A DNA stretch of 64,000 nucleotides from Piscinibacter sp047602365 (GTDB lineage: Bacteria > Pseudomonadota > Gammaproteobacteria > Burkholderiales > Burkholderiaceae_C). The stretch's first letter is position 1. Each line of letters opens with the position of its first letter. A program made the position numbers and the translations under genes. Below are positions 51,561-59,578 of the stretch, one piece after another. The notes under the pieces were generated by a model. That model was not told the DNA's origin. It searched no databases and was given only the letters and a program-made list of their open reading frames with translations. The stretch spans positions 1,054,001-1,118,000 of the forward strand of contig JASGHM010000001.1 in assembly GCA_047602365.1 (NCBI GenBank). The letters are read 5' to 3'.

Positions 51561-53665
51561 CCGGGGGTCTCGGTGGCGGTGTCCGCGGGGGTGGTGTCGG
51601 GTGGCGACGCTCGCGGGGTGCGCTCGCCGCTGTCGGCCGGGAGGGTAAACCGAAACTCGGTGCCGCCACCAGAACCCGGCGCCTTGAGGTTGTGGAAGTC
51701 GAGCGCGCCGCCGTGCTGCTCGATCACCGTGCGGCACAGGCTGAGGCCCAGGCCCATGCCCTCGCTGCGCGTCGTGAAGAAGGGCGTGAACAGCCGCGCC
51801 GCCACCTCGGCGGCGATGCCGGGGCCGCGGTCGGTGACGCTGAAGGTGACCCAGCGCGCATGGGTCTGGCGCGCGCCCAGCGTCAGCACGCGCTGCGCCG
51901 GGTCGGTCACCGACTCCATCGCCTGGATGCCGTTGCGCGTCAGGTTGAGCAGCACCTGCTCGACCATCGTGCGGTCGCAGACCACGCGTGGCGGCGGGTC
52001 GGGCAGCTCGACCACGATGCGCGTGCCGCTCTTGCGCGCCTGCAAGCGCACCAGCGGCATCACCGCGTCGAACAGCATGTCGGCACGCAGCGACTCGCGC
52101 GCCTGCTCGCGGCGCCGCACGAAGTCGTGCACGCTCTTGATGACACGCCCGGCGCGCTCGGCCTGCTCGGCGATGCGCTGCGCAGCCTGCCGCAGCATCA
52201 CCATCGCCTCCTCGTCGGCATCGGCACCCTGGGCGAGCAGGTTGAGCGAGCCGGCCGCGTAGCTGGCGATCGCCGCCAGCGGCTGGTTCAGCTCGTGGCT
52301 GAGCAGCGAGGCCATCTCGCCGACGGTGGCCAGCCGCGCGGTGGCCTGCAGCCGCTCCTGCTGCTGGCGCGACAGCTCCTCGGCGCGGCGCTGCGCGCTG
52401 AGGTCGAGCACGCTGCTCATCCAGCCGGTGTGCCGGCCCTGCCCGTCGACCAGTGGCGCCTCGAAGATCAGCACCGGGAAGCGCTCGCCGTTGCGGCGCA
52501 TGAACACGGTCTCGAAGCCGGCGCGTGCCTCCTGCGCGCTGCGCCCCGGCACCGCGGGCAGCCCGCCCAGGCGCACGCTCTGCCGGCGCGCGTACTCGTC
52601 GGCCAGCTCGGGCGGCCAGTACGGCGGCGTGGCCGGCGCCATCAGTTCGTCCTCGGCGAAACCGACCATTTCGCAGAACGCCGGGTTGACGTGGGTGATG
52701 CGGCCGGCGAGGTCGCGCGCCCGCAGGCCGGTGACCAGCGAGTCCTCCATCGCCTTGCGGAAGGCCAGCGCCTCGGCCAGGCGGTTCTCGGCCGCGGCGC
52801 GGCGGCGCACGTCGCGCACCAGCAGCACCACCACCACGGCCAGCGCCAGCGACAGGCCCAGCACCAGCGCCACGGCCAGGTTCGGGATCAGGCTGGGCCG
52901 GCCGGCGCTGCTGTCGACGCGCAGCTGCAGCGCCTGGCCGGGCAGGTCGATGATGCGCTCGGCAATGTAGACGCCGCCGCCACGCCGGGCGCCGGCGCGC
53001 GCCAGGCGTGTGCCGTCGCCCTCGATGAAGGACAGCTCATGCGTGCGCGCCATGTCGGCGCCGACCGACTCCTCCAGCAGGCGGCCCAGCGCGACGGTGG
53101 CGATCACCGAACCGTCGGAGCGGCCGGCACGCTGCAGCGGGATGCACAGGTCCATGACCTCGAGGCCGAGGCCGTCGTGCAGCGGCACGAAGTAGCTGCG
53201 CGAGAACGCCGGCGCGGCCAGGCGCTGCGCGCCGGCACAGGCGAGCTGCGCGTCCAGGTCGATCGCCTCGCGCGCGATGCGCGAGAACAGCGGGCCCTGG
53301 TAGGGCGAGTCGACCGCCTCGGCGACGCGCAGGCCGGGGTCGCGCCGCTCGACGCGGATCAGCTCGCGGCGCGAGTGCAGCAATGCCGCGGCGTCGCCGC
53401 GCCACTGCGCCGGGCTCGGCTCGTTCCACTGAAGCGCCTGCAGGCTCTGCTGCAGGCGCGACAGCGACTGGCGCACATCGGCGGCGGCGGCGGTGGCCGA
53501 GGCCTCGACCTGGTCCTGCGCGCGCACCCGCTCGTAGTTCGCGGTCAGGAAGACGAGCAGCGACTGCGCCACCACCAGCAGCGCCACCAGCGCGCCCCAC
53601 AGCGCGAGGCGGCGCCGGCGCTGGCGCGGCACCGGCCAGGGCTCGATGGCGGCTCGCTCGTCCAT
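51557..53665 (-). CDS. PAS-domain sensor histidine kinase, DctS-like
   Basis: 702 residues. Two N-terminal membrane helices (LWGALVALLVVAQSLLVFLT, and LVLGLSLALAVVVVLLVRDV near residue 285) bracket a roughly 240-residue periplasmic sensor. A PAS domain follows (RDLAGRITHVNPAFCEMVGFAEDELM), then the H-box EMASLLSHELNQPLAAIASYA and the HATPase domain (GIAAEVAARLFTPFFTTRSEGMGLGLSLCRTVIEQHGG). It should phosphorylate the downstream regulator. Divergent from maeB, with 158 bp between the starts. The nature of the ligand is a guess (C4-dicarboxylate). Confidence 0.88.
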   Translation of the reverse strand: MDERAAIEPWPVPRQRRRRLALWGALVALLVVAQSLLVFLTANYERVRAQDQVEASATAAAADVRQSLSRLQQSLQALQWNEPSPAQWRGDAAALLHSRRELIRVERRDPGLRVAEAVDSPYQGPLFSRIAREAIDLDAQLACAGAQRLAAPAFSRSYFVPLHDGLGLEVMDLCIPLQRAGRSDGSVIATVALGRLLEESVGADMARTHELSFIEGDGTRLARAGARRGGGVYIAERIIDLPGQALQLRVDSSAGRPSLIPNLAVALVLGLSLALAVVVVLLVRDVRRRAAAENRLAEALAFRKAMEDSLVTGLRARDLAGRITHVNPAFCEMVGFAEDELMAPATPPYWPPELADEYARRQSVRLGGLPAVPGRSAQEARAGFETVFMRRNGERFPVLIFEAPLVDGQGRHTGWMSSVLDLSAQRRAEELSRQQQERLQATARLATVGEMASLLSHELNQPLAAIASYAAGSLNLLAQGADADEEAMVMLRQAAQRIAEQAERAGRVIKSVHDFVRRREQARESLRADMLFDAVMPLVRLQARKSGTRIVVELPDPPPRVVCDRTMVEQVLLNLTRNGIQAMESVTDPAQRVLTLGARQTHARWVTFSVTDRGPGIAAEVAARLFTPFFTTRSEGMGLGLSLCRTVIEQHGGALDFHNLKAPGSGGGTEFRFTLPADSGERTPRASPPDTTPADTATETPG

Positions 53666-53750
53666 GGCGCAGTATTCATCGCCAGGAGTCAAAGCAGATA
53701 CGCACTTTCGCGCATGGGTTCATGCCGAATGCGACGCCACACTGCGCGCT

Positions 53751-53775
53751 GAGCGGGGCACCCCGCTCCTACAAT
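53751..53775 (+). promoter_or_regulatory. maeB promoter with an 18-bp palindrome
   Basis: GAGCGGGG-CA-CCCCGCTC (53751-53768) is a perfect palindrome, ending two bases before TACAAT (53770-53775), the likely -10, which lies 48 bases upstream of the maeB start codon. The palindrome covers the spacer and -35 side, so a bound regulator would repress or, with remodelling, activate. No -35 is recognisable. Confidence 0.5.
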
Positions 53776-53823
53776 CCGCATCCCTGCGCGGGCAGGGCTG
53801 CCACAAGACTGCGAGACGAACCC

Positions 53824-56142
53824 ATGTCCACCGCCGACGACAAGCGCGCCGAACTCCGCCGCGCCGCCCTCGAATACCACGAGTTCCCGACCCCCGGCAA
53901 GATCGCGATCGCCGCGACCAAGCAGCTGGTCAACCAGCGCGACCTGGCGCTGGCCTACTCGCCCGGCGTGGCGGCGGCCTGCGAGGAGATCGTCGCCGAC
54001 CCGGCCAACGCCTTCCGCTACACCTCGCGCGGCAACCTGGTCGCGGTGATCACCAACGGCACCGCGGTGCTGGGCCTGGGCGACATCGGCCCGCTGGCCG
54101 CCAAGCCGGTGATGGAAGGCAAGGGCGTGCTGTTCAAGAAGTTCGCCGGCATCGACGTGTTCGACATCGAGGTCAACGAGAAGAACCTCGACAAGCTGGT
54201 CGACATCATCGCCGCGCTGGAACCCACCTTCGGCGGGGTCAACCTCGAGGACATCAAGGCGCCGGACTGCTTCTACGTCGAGCGCTGCTTGCGCGAGCGC
54301 ATGAAGATCCCGGTCTTCCACGACGACCAGCACGGCACCGCGATCGTCGTCGGCGCAGCGATGCTGAACGCGCTGAAGGTGGCCGGCAAAGACATCAAGA
54401 AGGTCAAGCTGGTGTCCTCCGGCGCCGGCGCCGCCGCGCTGGCCTGCCTGGGCCTGCTGGTCAAGCTCGGCCTGCCGCGCGAGAACATCTGGGTGACCGA
54501 CCTGGCCGGCGTGGTCTACGAGGGCCGCACCGAGCTGATGGACGAGGACAAGGCGCAGTTCGCGCAGAAGACATCGCAGCGCACGCTGACGCAGGCCATC
54601 GAGGGCGCCGACATCTTCCTCGGCCTGTCGGCCGGCGGCGTGCTGAAGAAGGAGATGGTCGCGAAGATGGCCAAGAGCCCGGTGATCTTCGCGCTGGCCA
54701 ACCCGAACCCGGAGATCATGCCGGAGGAGGTCAAGGCAGTGCGCGACGACGCCATCATCGCCACCGGCCGCACCGACTACCCGAACCAGGTCAACAACGT
54801 CCTGTGCTTCCCGTACATCTTCCGCGGCGCGCTGGACTGCGGCGCGACCACGGTGACGGTGGAGATGGAGATCGCCGCGGTGCATGCCATCGCCGAGCTG
54901 GCGCAGGCCGAGCAGAGCGAGGTGGTGGCGGCGGCCTATTCCGGCGCGACGCTGAGCTTCGGCCCCGAGTACCTGATCCCCAAGCCCTTCGACCCGCGCT
55001 TGATGATGAAGATCGCGCCGGCGGTGGCCCAGGCGGCGGTGGACTCCGGCGTCGCGCTGCGCCCGATCAAGGACCTCGACGCCTACCGCGACAAGCTGCA
55101 GACCTTCGTCTACGCCTCCGGCCAGACGATGAAGCCGATCTTCGCGCTGGCCAAGCGCGCCGCCACCAAGCGTGTCGCCTACGCCGAGGGCGAGGACGAG
55201 CGCGTGCTGCGCGCGGTGCAGGTGGTGGTCGACGAGGGCCTGGCGCGGCCGACGCTGATCGGCCGGCCGGCGGTGATCGCGCAACGTGTCGAGCGCTTCG
55301 GGCTGCGCCTGCAGGAAGGCCTGGACTACGACGTCGTCAACGTCGAGCAGGACCACCGCTACCGCGACTTCTGGCAGACCTACCACCAGATGACCGAGCG
55401 CAAGGGCGTCACGGTGCAGGTGGCGAAGATCGAGATGCGCCGCCGCCTGACGCTGATCGGCTCGATGCTGCTGCACAAGGGCGAGGTCGACGGCATGCTG
55501 TGCGGCACCTGGGGCACCACCGCGTCGCACCTGTTCTACATCGACCAGGTGATCGGCAAGCGCCAGGGCGGCAGCCCCAGCACCTCGCAGGACGTGCGCG
55601 TCTATGCCTGCATGAACGGGCTGATGCTGCCCGGGCGCCAGCTGTTCCTGGTCGACACCCACGTCAACGCCGATCCCAGCCCCGAGGAACTCTGCGAGAT
55701 CACCGTGATGGCCGCCGAGGAGATGCTGCGCTTCGGCGTGCAGCCCAAGGCGGCGCTGCTGTCGCACTCCAACTTCGGCACCAGCGAGCACACCAGCGCG
55801 GCGAAGATGCGCAGCACGCTGGCGCTGCTGCGCGAGCAGGCACCGTGGCTGGAGGTCGACGGCGAGATGCACGGCGACGTCGCGCTCGACGGCGCACTGC
55901 GTCAGAAGATGATGCCGCGCAGCACGCTGAAGGGCGACGCCAACCTGCTGGTGCTGCCCAACATCGATGCCGCCAACATCGCCTACAACCTGCTGAAGAC
56001 AGCCGCCGGCGGCGGCATCGCGATCGGCCCGGTGCTGCTCGGCGCCGCCAAGCCGGTGCACGTGCTGACCCCGTCGGCGACGGTGCGCCGCATCGTGAAC
56101 ATGACGGCGCTGACGGTCGCCGACGCCAACGCCGCACGCTGA
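53824..56142 (+). CDS. maeB: NADP-dependent malic enzyme (with phosphotransacetylase-like domain)
   Basis: 772 residues. Malic-enzyme half: YHEFPTPGKIAI, AYSPGVAAACEEI, NGTAVLGLGDIGPLA, FHDDQHGTAIV (metal site) and the Rossmann VSSGAGAAALACLGLLVKLG. The C-terminal ~330 residues are a phosphate acetyltransferase-like domain that is regulatory in MaeB. It decarboxylates malate to pyruvate and supplies NADPH. Divergent from the sensor kinase. An upstream in-frame extension has no family sequence. Confidence 0.94.
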   Translation: MSTADDKRAELRRAALEYHEFPTPGKIAIAATKQLVNQRDLALAYSPGVAAACEEIVADPANAFRYTSRGNLVAVITNGTAVLGLGDIGPLAAKPVMEGKGVLFKKFAGIDVFDIEVNEKNLDKLVDIIAALEPTFGGVNLEDIKAPDCFYVERCLRERMKIPVFHDDQHGTAIVVGAAMLNALKVAGKDIKKVKLVSSGAGAAALACLGLLVKLGLPRENIWVTDLAGVVYEGRTELMDEDKAQFAQKTSQRTLTQAIEGADIFLGLSAGGVLKKEMVAKMAKSPVIFALANPNPEIMPEEVKAVRDDAIIATGRTDYPNQVNNVLCFPYIFRGALDCGATTVTVEMEIAAVHAIAELAQAEQSEVVAAAYSGATLSFGPEYLIPKPFDPRLMMKIAPAVAQAAVDSGVALRPIKDLDAYRDKLQTFVYASGQTMKPIFALAKRAATKRVAYAEGEDERVLRAVQVVVDEGLARPTLIGRPAVIAQRVERFGLRLQEGLDYDVVNVEQDHRYRDFWQTYHQMTERKGVTVQVAKIEMRRRLTLIGSMLLHKGEVDGMLCGTWGTTASHLFYIDQVIGKRQGGSPSTSQDVRVYACMNGLMLPGRQLFLVDTHVNADPSPEELCEITVMAAEEMLRFGVQPKAALLSHSNFGTSEHTSAAKMRSTLALLREQAPWLEVDGEMHGDVALDGALRQKMMPRSTLKGDANLLVLPNIDAANIAYNLLKTAAGGGIAIGPVLLGAAKPVHVLTPSATVRRIVNMTALTVADANAAR

Positions 56143-56295
56143 CACCGAACGGACATGCAGCGCGATTGAATGTCCCGCGCCGAGCCGATTGCACCGCTTC
56201 GGCGCGGGGGATTTGCTGCGGCGCACAGGTCCGAATGGCGACCGCGGATGTCACTCCGGGCCGCATCACGACCTTATTGGCATTGGCTATAAAGA

Positions 56296-56317
56296 CAAGT
56301 GTGCGCATGCACACTTG
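56296..56317. repeat. Palindrome upstream of the ribonuclease gene
   Basis: CAAGTGTGC-GCAT-GCACACTTG, perfect 9-bp arms with a four-base centre, directly after a TATAAA -10-like box (56288-56293). It sits about 90 bases before the RNase start codon, where an operator or a leader hairpin would be expected. Confidence 0.45.
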
Positions 56318-56405
56318 ATGCCACTATTGCCCTCTTTTGAGGCAGCGGCTTGAGGTTTTGCGCCCATTTCGGTACCATTCCGGTTTCTGGATTCAGGGAT
56401 TACCC

Positions 56406-56828
56406 GTGTCTTCCTCCGGTCGGTCACTGCGGTGGCAAGGGCTTCGCTCGAAAGGGCTGGCTCTCGTGGTGGCGGCAGCAGGTCTGGCAGGTGCAATGCT
56501 TCCGAACGGAGCGGCATCGGCCAAGGAGGCAGCGCCGACCGCGGTCGTGCAGCTCGCCGAACTGCCGCCCGAGGCCGTGAAGACACATCGGTTGATCCTG
56601 TCCGGCGGGCCGTTCCCGTACTCGAAGGACGGCTCGGTGTTCGGTAACCGTGAACGACTGCTGCCGGCGCACCCGCGCGGCTTCTATCGCGAATACACCG
56701 TCAGGACACCGGGCGCTTCGAATCGGGGCGCGCGCCGGATCGTCTGTGGCGGGCGGCAACCCACCCAGCCGGAGTCCTGCTACTACACCGCCGACCACTA
56801 CGCGAGCTTCCGCCGCATCGTGGAGTGA
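56406..56828 (+). CDS. Secreted barnase-family ribonuclease
   Basis: 140 residues from a GTG start: signal peptide (SKGLALVVAAAGLAGAMLPNGAASA) and a guanyl-specific RNase domain. Catalytic residues equivalent to barnase Glu73, Arg87 and His102 are Glu96 (FYREYTVRTPG), Arg110/111 (GARRIVCGG) and His131 (YTADHYASF). Two Cys (114, 125) may bridge. The gene ends 38 bases before a barstar gene, so this is a nuclease with its own inhibitor. The inhibitor is cytosolic and protects before export. Confidence 0.88.
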   Translation: MSSSGRSLRWQGLRSKGLALVVAAAGLAGAMLPNGAASAKEAAPTAVVQLAELPPEAVKTHRLILSGGPFPYSKDGSVFGNRERLLPAHPRGFYREYTVRTPGASNRGARRIVCGGRQPTQPESCYYTADHYASFRRIVE

Positions 56829-56866
56829 TCGGCAAAGGCATTTGTGAAACGAGGAGGAACGCGACC

Positions 56867-57262
56867 ATGCTCTTGCAGACCGTCCGTCCGAACATTGTCC
56901 AAGCCATCCGCGCCTACCGCGTGGAGGATCTGATGGCCGCCGCGGAAGACGCGGGCCAGCATTTCCTCTATGCCAACCTGACCGCGGCGCAGTCCAAGCA
57001 GGAAGTGCTGGAGTCGATCGCCCAGGCGTTCCTGTTCCCCGCCCACTTCGGCAAGAACCTCGACGCGCTGTACGACTGCATGACCGACCTGGTGCACAAG
57101 GCCGGCACGCAGCCCGGCTTCGTGGTGGTCCTGGAGCAGTTGCCCGACAACCCGCGTTTCGACCGCGAGGCCCGCGAGCAGCTGCTCGACGTGTTCCGCG
57201 ACGCCGCCGACTACTGGGGCGAGCGACGAATACCCTTCAGGTGCTTCTATTCTTTTCAGTAG
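56867..57262 (+). CDS. Barstar-family ribonuclease inhibitor
   Basis: 131 residues, no signal peptide. Barstar fold motif: FLYANLTAAQSKQEVLESIAQAFLFPAHFGKNLDALYDCMTDL, in which the acidic Asp residues that contact the barnase active site lie. The ATG at 56867 follows GAGGAGGAAC. It neutralises the RNase encoded just upstream. A long perfect hairpin begins at its stop codon (57262-57296). Confidence 0.9.
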   Translation: MLLQTVRPNIVQAIRAYRVEDLMAAAEDAGQHFLYANLTAAQSKQEVLESIAQAFLFPAHFGKNLDALYDCMTDLVHKAGTQPGFVVVLEQLPDNPRFDREAREQLLDVFRDAADYWGERRIPFRCFYSFQ

Positions 57263-57432
57263 CCCGCTCCCAGGAACAAGGGTCATGGGAGCGGGCGACG
57301 GAAACGACCCAGAGCGTCGCCGACAAGCCGGCCAAGCCGGCGGCCAAGAGCGCAGCCAACGCCAGCTTCGGCATGAACATGCCGATGATGAGCAGCGCGT
57401 TCGACACGGCCATGTGGTTGAACGCCGCCTGA
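57241..57432 (+). CDS. Short open frame or gene remnant after barstar
   Basis: 63 codons, overlapping the barstar end in another frame. From about 57300 onward the codons show strong GC3 coding bias (SVADKPAKPAAKSAANASFGMNMPMMSS, ending FDTAMWLNAA). No convincing start is present in this frame after barstar; GTG at 57241 lies inside the barstar gene. It may be the C-terminal end of a lost gene, a phasin-like tail being one possibility, or chance. Not recognised. Confidence 0.25.
   Translation: MLLFFSVARSQEQGSWERATETTQSVADKPAKPAAKSAANASFGMNMPMMSSAFDTAMWLNAA
57262..57296 (+). terminator. Long perfect hairpin at the barstar stop
   Basis: GCCCGCTCCCA (57262-57272) and TGGGAGCGGGC (57286-57296), a perfect 11-bp stem with a 13-base loop, beginning at the last base of the stop codon. 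No U-run follows, so it may stabilise the 3' end or act as a Rho-independent terminator of non-canonical type. Confidence 0.5.
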
Positions 57433-57459
57433 GCGGCGCACGTTCACGCTGAGACGACA

Positions 57460-57486
57460 CGGCGGCCTGCGGGCCGCCGTTGTCAT
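57460..57486. terminator. Terminator hairpin between the barstar region and rsmA
   Basis: CGGCGGCC-TGCG-GGCCGCCG, a perfect 8-bp stem, followed on the plus strand by TTGTCATT. It lies between convergent genes and could end transcription in both directions. Confidence 0.6.
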
Positions 57487-58247
57487 TGGGCGGCCGTGGC
57501 TGCGGCCAGCGCGAGGTACTCGGCCACCGGTACCTCCTCGGCGCGGCGCTGCAGGTCGAAGGCCGCCGTGCAAGCACGCTGCTCGAGCCAGCGGCCCAGC
57601 GTGTGGCGCAGCAGCTTGCGGCGCTGCGAGAAGGCCACCGTCACCAGCTCGCCGAGCAGCGCGGCGTCGACCCGGTTGGTGCCCGGCAGCGGCTGCATGC
57701 GCACCACCGCCGAGTCGACGCGTGGCGGCGGGTCGAAAGCCTCGGGAGGCACTTCCAGAAGCGACTCGATGTCGTAGCGCCATTGCAGCATCACGCTCAG
57801 CCGCCCATAGTCCTTGCTGCCGGGGCTCGCGGCCATGCGCTCGACCACCTCCTTCTGCAGCATGAAGGTCTGGTCGACGACACGATCGGCCACGCCCAGC
57901 AGGTGGAACAGGATCGGCGTGGAGATGTTGTAGGGCAGGTTGCCGACCACGCGCAGCGGCTGGCCGAGGCGGTCGGCGAGCGCCGCGAAGTCCACCGACA
58001 GCACGTCGGCCTCGACCACGTCGAGGCGCGGGTTGCGGCGCAGCCGGGCGGCGAGGTCGCGGTCGAGCTCGATCACGGTCAACCGCTCGCAGCGCGCCAG
58101 CAGCGGCTGGGTCATCGCACCCAGGCCGGGCCCGATCTCGACCAGCGCCTCGCCTGGCCGCGGATCGATCGCCGAAACGATGGCGTCGATGACCGAATCG
58201 TCGGAGAGGAAGTGCTGCCCGAAGCGCTTGCGGGCGATGTGACCCAT
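57483..58247 (-). CDS. rsmA: 16S rRNA dimethyladenosine transferase
   Basis: 254 residues. SAM motif LVEIGPGLGAMTQPLLAR and the NLPYN motif in VVGNLPYNISTPILFHLL (about residue 100); N-terminus MGHIARKRFGQHFLSDD. It dimethylates two adenines near the 3' end of 16S rRNA. It follows surA by 14 bases; pdxA, which usually lies between them in relatives, is absent here. Confidence 0.95.
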   Translation of the reverse strand: MGHIARKRFGQHFLSDDSVIDAIVSAIDPRPGEALVEIGPGLGAMTQPLLARCERLTVIELDRDLAARLRRNPRLDVVEADVLSVDFAALADRLGQPLRVVGNLPYNISTPILFHLLGVADRVVDQTFMLQKEVVERMAASPGSKDYGRLSVMLQWRYDIESLLEVPPEAFDPPPRVDSAVVRMQPLPGTNRVDAALLGELVTVAFSQRRKLLRHTLGRWLEQRACTAAFDLQRRAEEVPVAEYLALAAATAAQ

Positions 58248-58261
58248 GGGCGGCAGCCGCG

Positions 58262-59578
58262 TTAGAGCGGCGCCTCGCGCATCTCGATGTAGGCCCGCGC
58301 GCGCAGTTCGCGCAGCCACTCGGCGTAGGCCTCGTCGAACTTCTGCTCGCGCAGCACGTTGCGCGCCTGCTCGCGCTGCTGCTTGGCGTCGAGCGTGACG
58401 CTGCGGCGCTCGGTCACCTGGATCAGGTGCACGCCGAAGCGCGACACGACCGGATCGGACAGGCCGTTGATCGGCAGCTTGTTCATCGCATCCTCGAACT
58501 CCGGCACGAACATGCCCGGCGAGGTCCAGCCGAGATCACCGCCCTGCACCGAACTGCCGTCCTCGGAGTTGTCGCGCGCCAGCGCTTCGAAGCCGGCGCG
58601 ACCGGACTCGATCTGCTGCTTGAAGCCGGCGATACGCCGCTGCGCCGCTTCGGTGGACAGCTGCGCCGAAGGCCGCAGCAGGATGTGGCGGGCGCGCGTC
58701 TGCTGGATGCGGAAGGCGTCGCCCTCGCGCTTGTCGACCAGCTTGAGCAGGTGGAAGCCGGCGCCGGTGCGCAGCAGCGCGGGCGCCACCTCGCCGGCCT
58801 TCAGCGGGCGCACGGTCTCGACGAAGACGTCGGGCAGGCGTTCTGCCGGTCGCATGCCGATGACGCCGCCGCTGGCGCGGTTGGAGTCCTCGGAGACCTC
58901 GCGCGCCACCGCCTCGAACGATTCGCCGCCCTTGATGCGCTTCTGCGCCGCCTCGGCAATCTCGCGGCGGCGTGCGGTGTCGGCGATGCTGGCGCCGTCG
59001 GGCACGCTGACCAGGATCTGCGCGATGTTGTACTCGGCCACCGCGCTGGCGGCCGTGCGGCGCTGGTCGAGCCAGGCGTCGATCTCGCCGTCGGTCACGC
59101 GGATGCGCGACTGCACCTCGCGCTCGCGCACGCGCTCGGTGAGCAGCTGGTCGCGCACGTTGGTACGGAAGCGTGCGTAGTCGATGCCGTCGCGGCGCAG
59201 CCGCTCGCGCAGCTGCGCCATCGTGACCTGGTTCTGCACCGCGACGTTGTTGACCGCGCGGTCGAGCTCGGCCTCGTCGATGCGCTGGCCGCTATCGCGC
59301 GCGTGGGTCAGCTGCACGCGCTCCTCGATCAGCGCGTCGAGCACCTCGCGGCGCAGCTGCTCCTCGGGCGGCAGCGTGGCGCGCTGGCGGGTCGCGTCGT
59401 CCTTCACGCGCGCGATGCGGGCGTTCAGCTCCGCGGCGGTGACCAGTTCCTGGTTGACGATCGCGAGGATGTAGTCGCCGGTGCGCGGCGCGTTCGCCTG
59501 GGCGTGCGCGGTGGCCGCCACGGCGGGGAGCAGGAGCGCCAGCAGCACACGGCGCAGGCCAGACAGGGCATCAGTCAT
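58262..59578 (-). CDS. surA: Periplasmic chaperone/peptidyl-prolyl isomerase SurA
   Basis: 438 residues with a signal peptide (ALLLPAVAATAHAQ). SurA N-domain (DYILAIVNQELVTAAELNARIARVK) and two parvulin domains (AEYNIAQILVSVPDG, and TRARHILLRPSAQL). It guides outer-membrane proteins, LptD included, to BAM. The ATG at 59578 overlaps the lptD stop by eight bases. Confidence 0.95.
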   Translation of the reverse strand: MTDALSGLRRVLLALLLPAVAATAHAQANAPRTGDYILAIVNQELVTAAELNARIARVKDDATRQRATLPPEEQLRREVLDALIEERVQLTHARDSGQRIDEAELDRAVNNVAVQNQVTMAQLRERLRRDGIDYARFRTNVRDQLLTERVREREVQSRIRVTDGEIDAWLDQRRTAASAVAEYNIAQILVSVPDGASIADTARRREIAEAAQKRIKGGESFEAVAREVSEDSNRASGGVIGMRPAERLPDVFVETVRPLKAGEVAPALLRTGAGFHLLKLVDKREGDAFRIQQTRARHILLRPSAQLSTEAAQRRIAGFKQQIESGRAGFEALARDNSEDGSSVQGGDLGWTSPGMFVPEFEDAMNKLPINGLSDPVVSRFGVHLIQVTERRSVTLDAKQQREQARNVLREQKFDEAYAEWLRELRARAYIEMREAPL

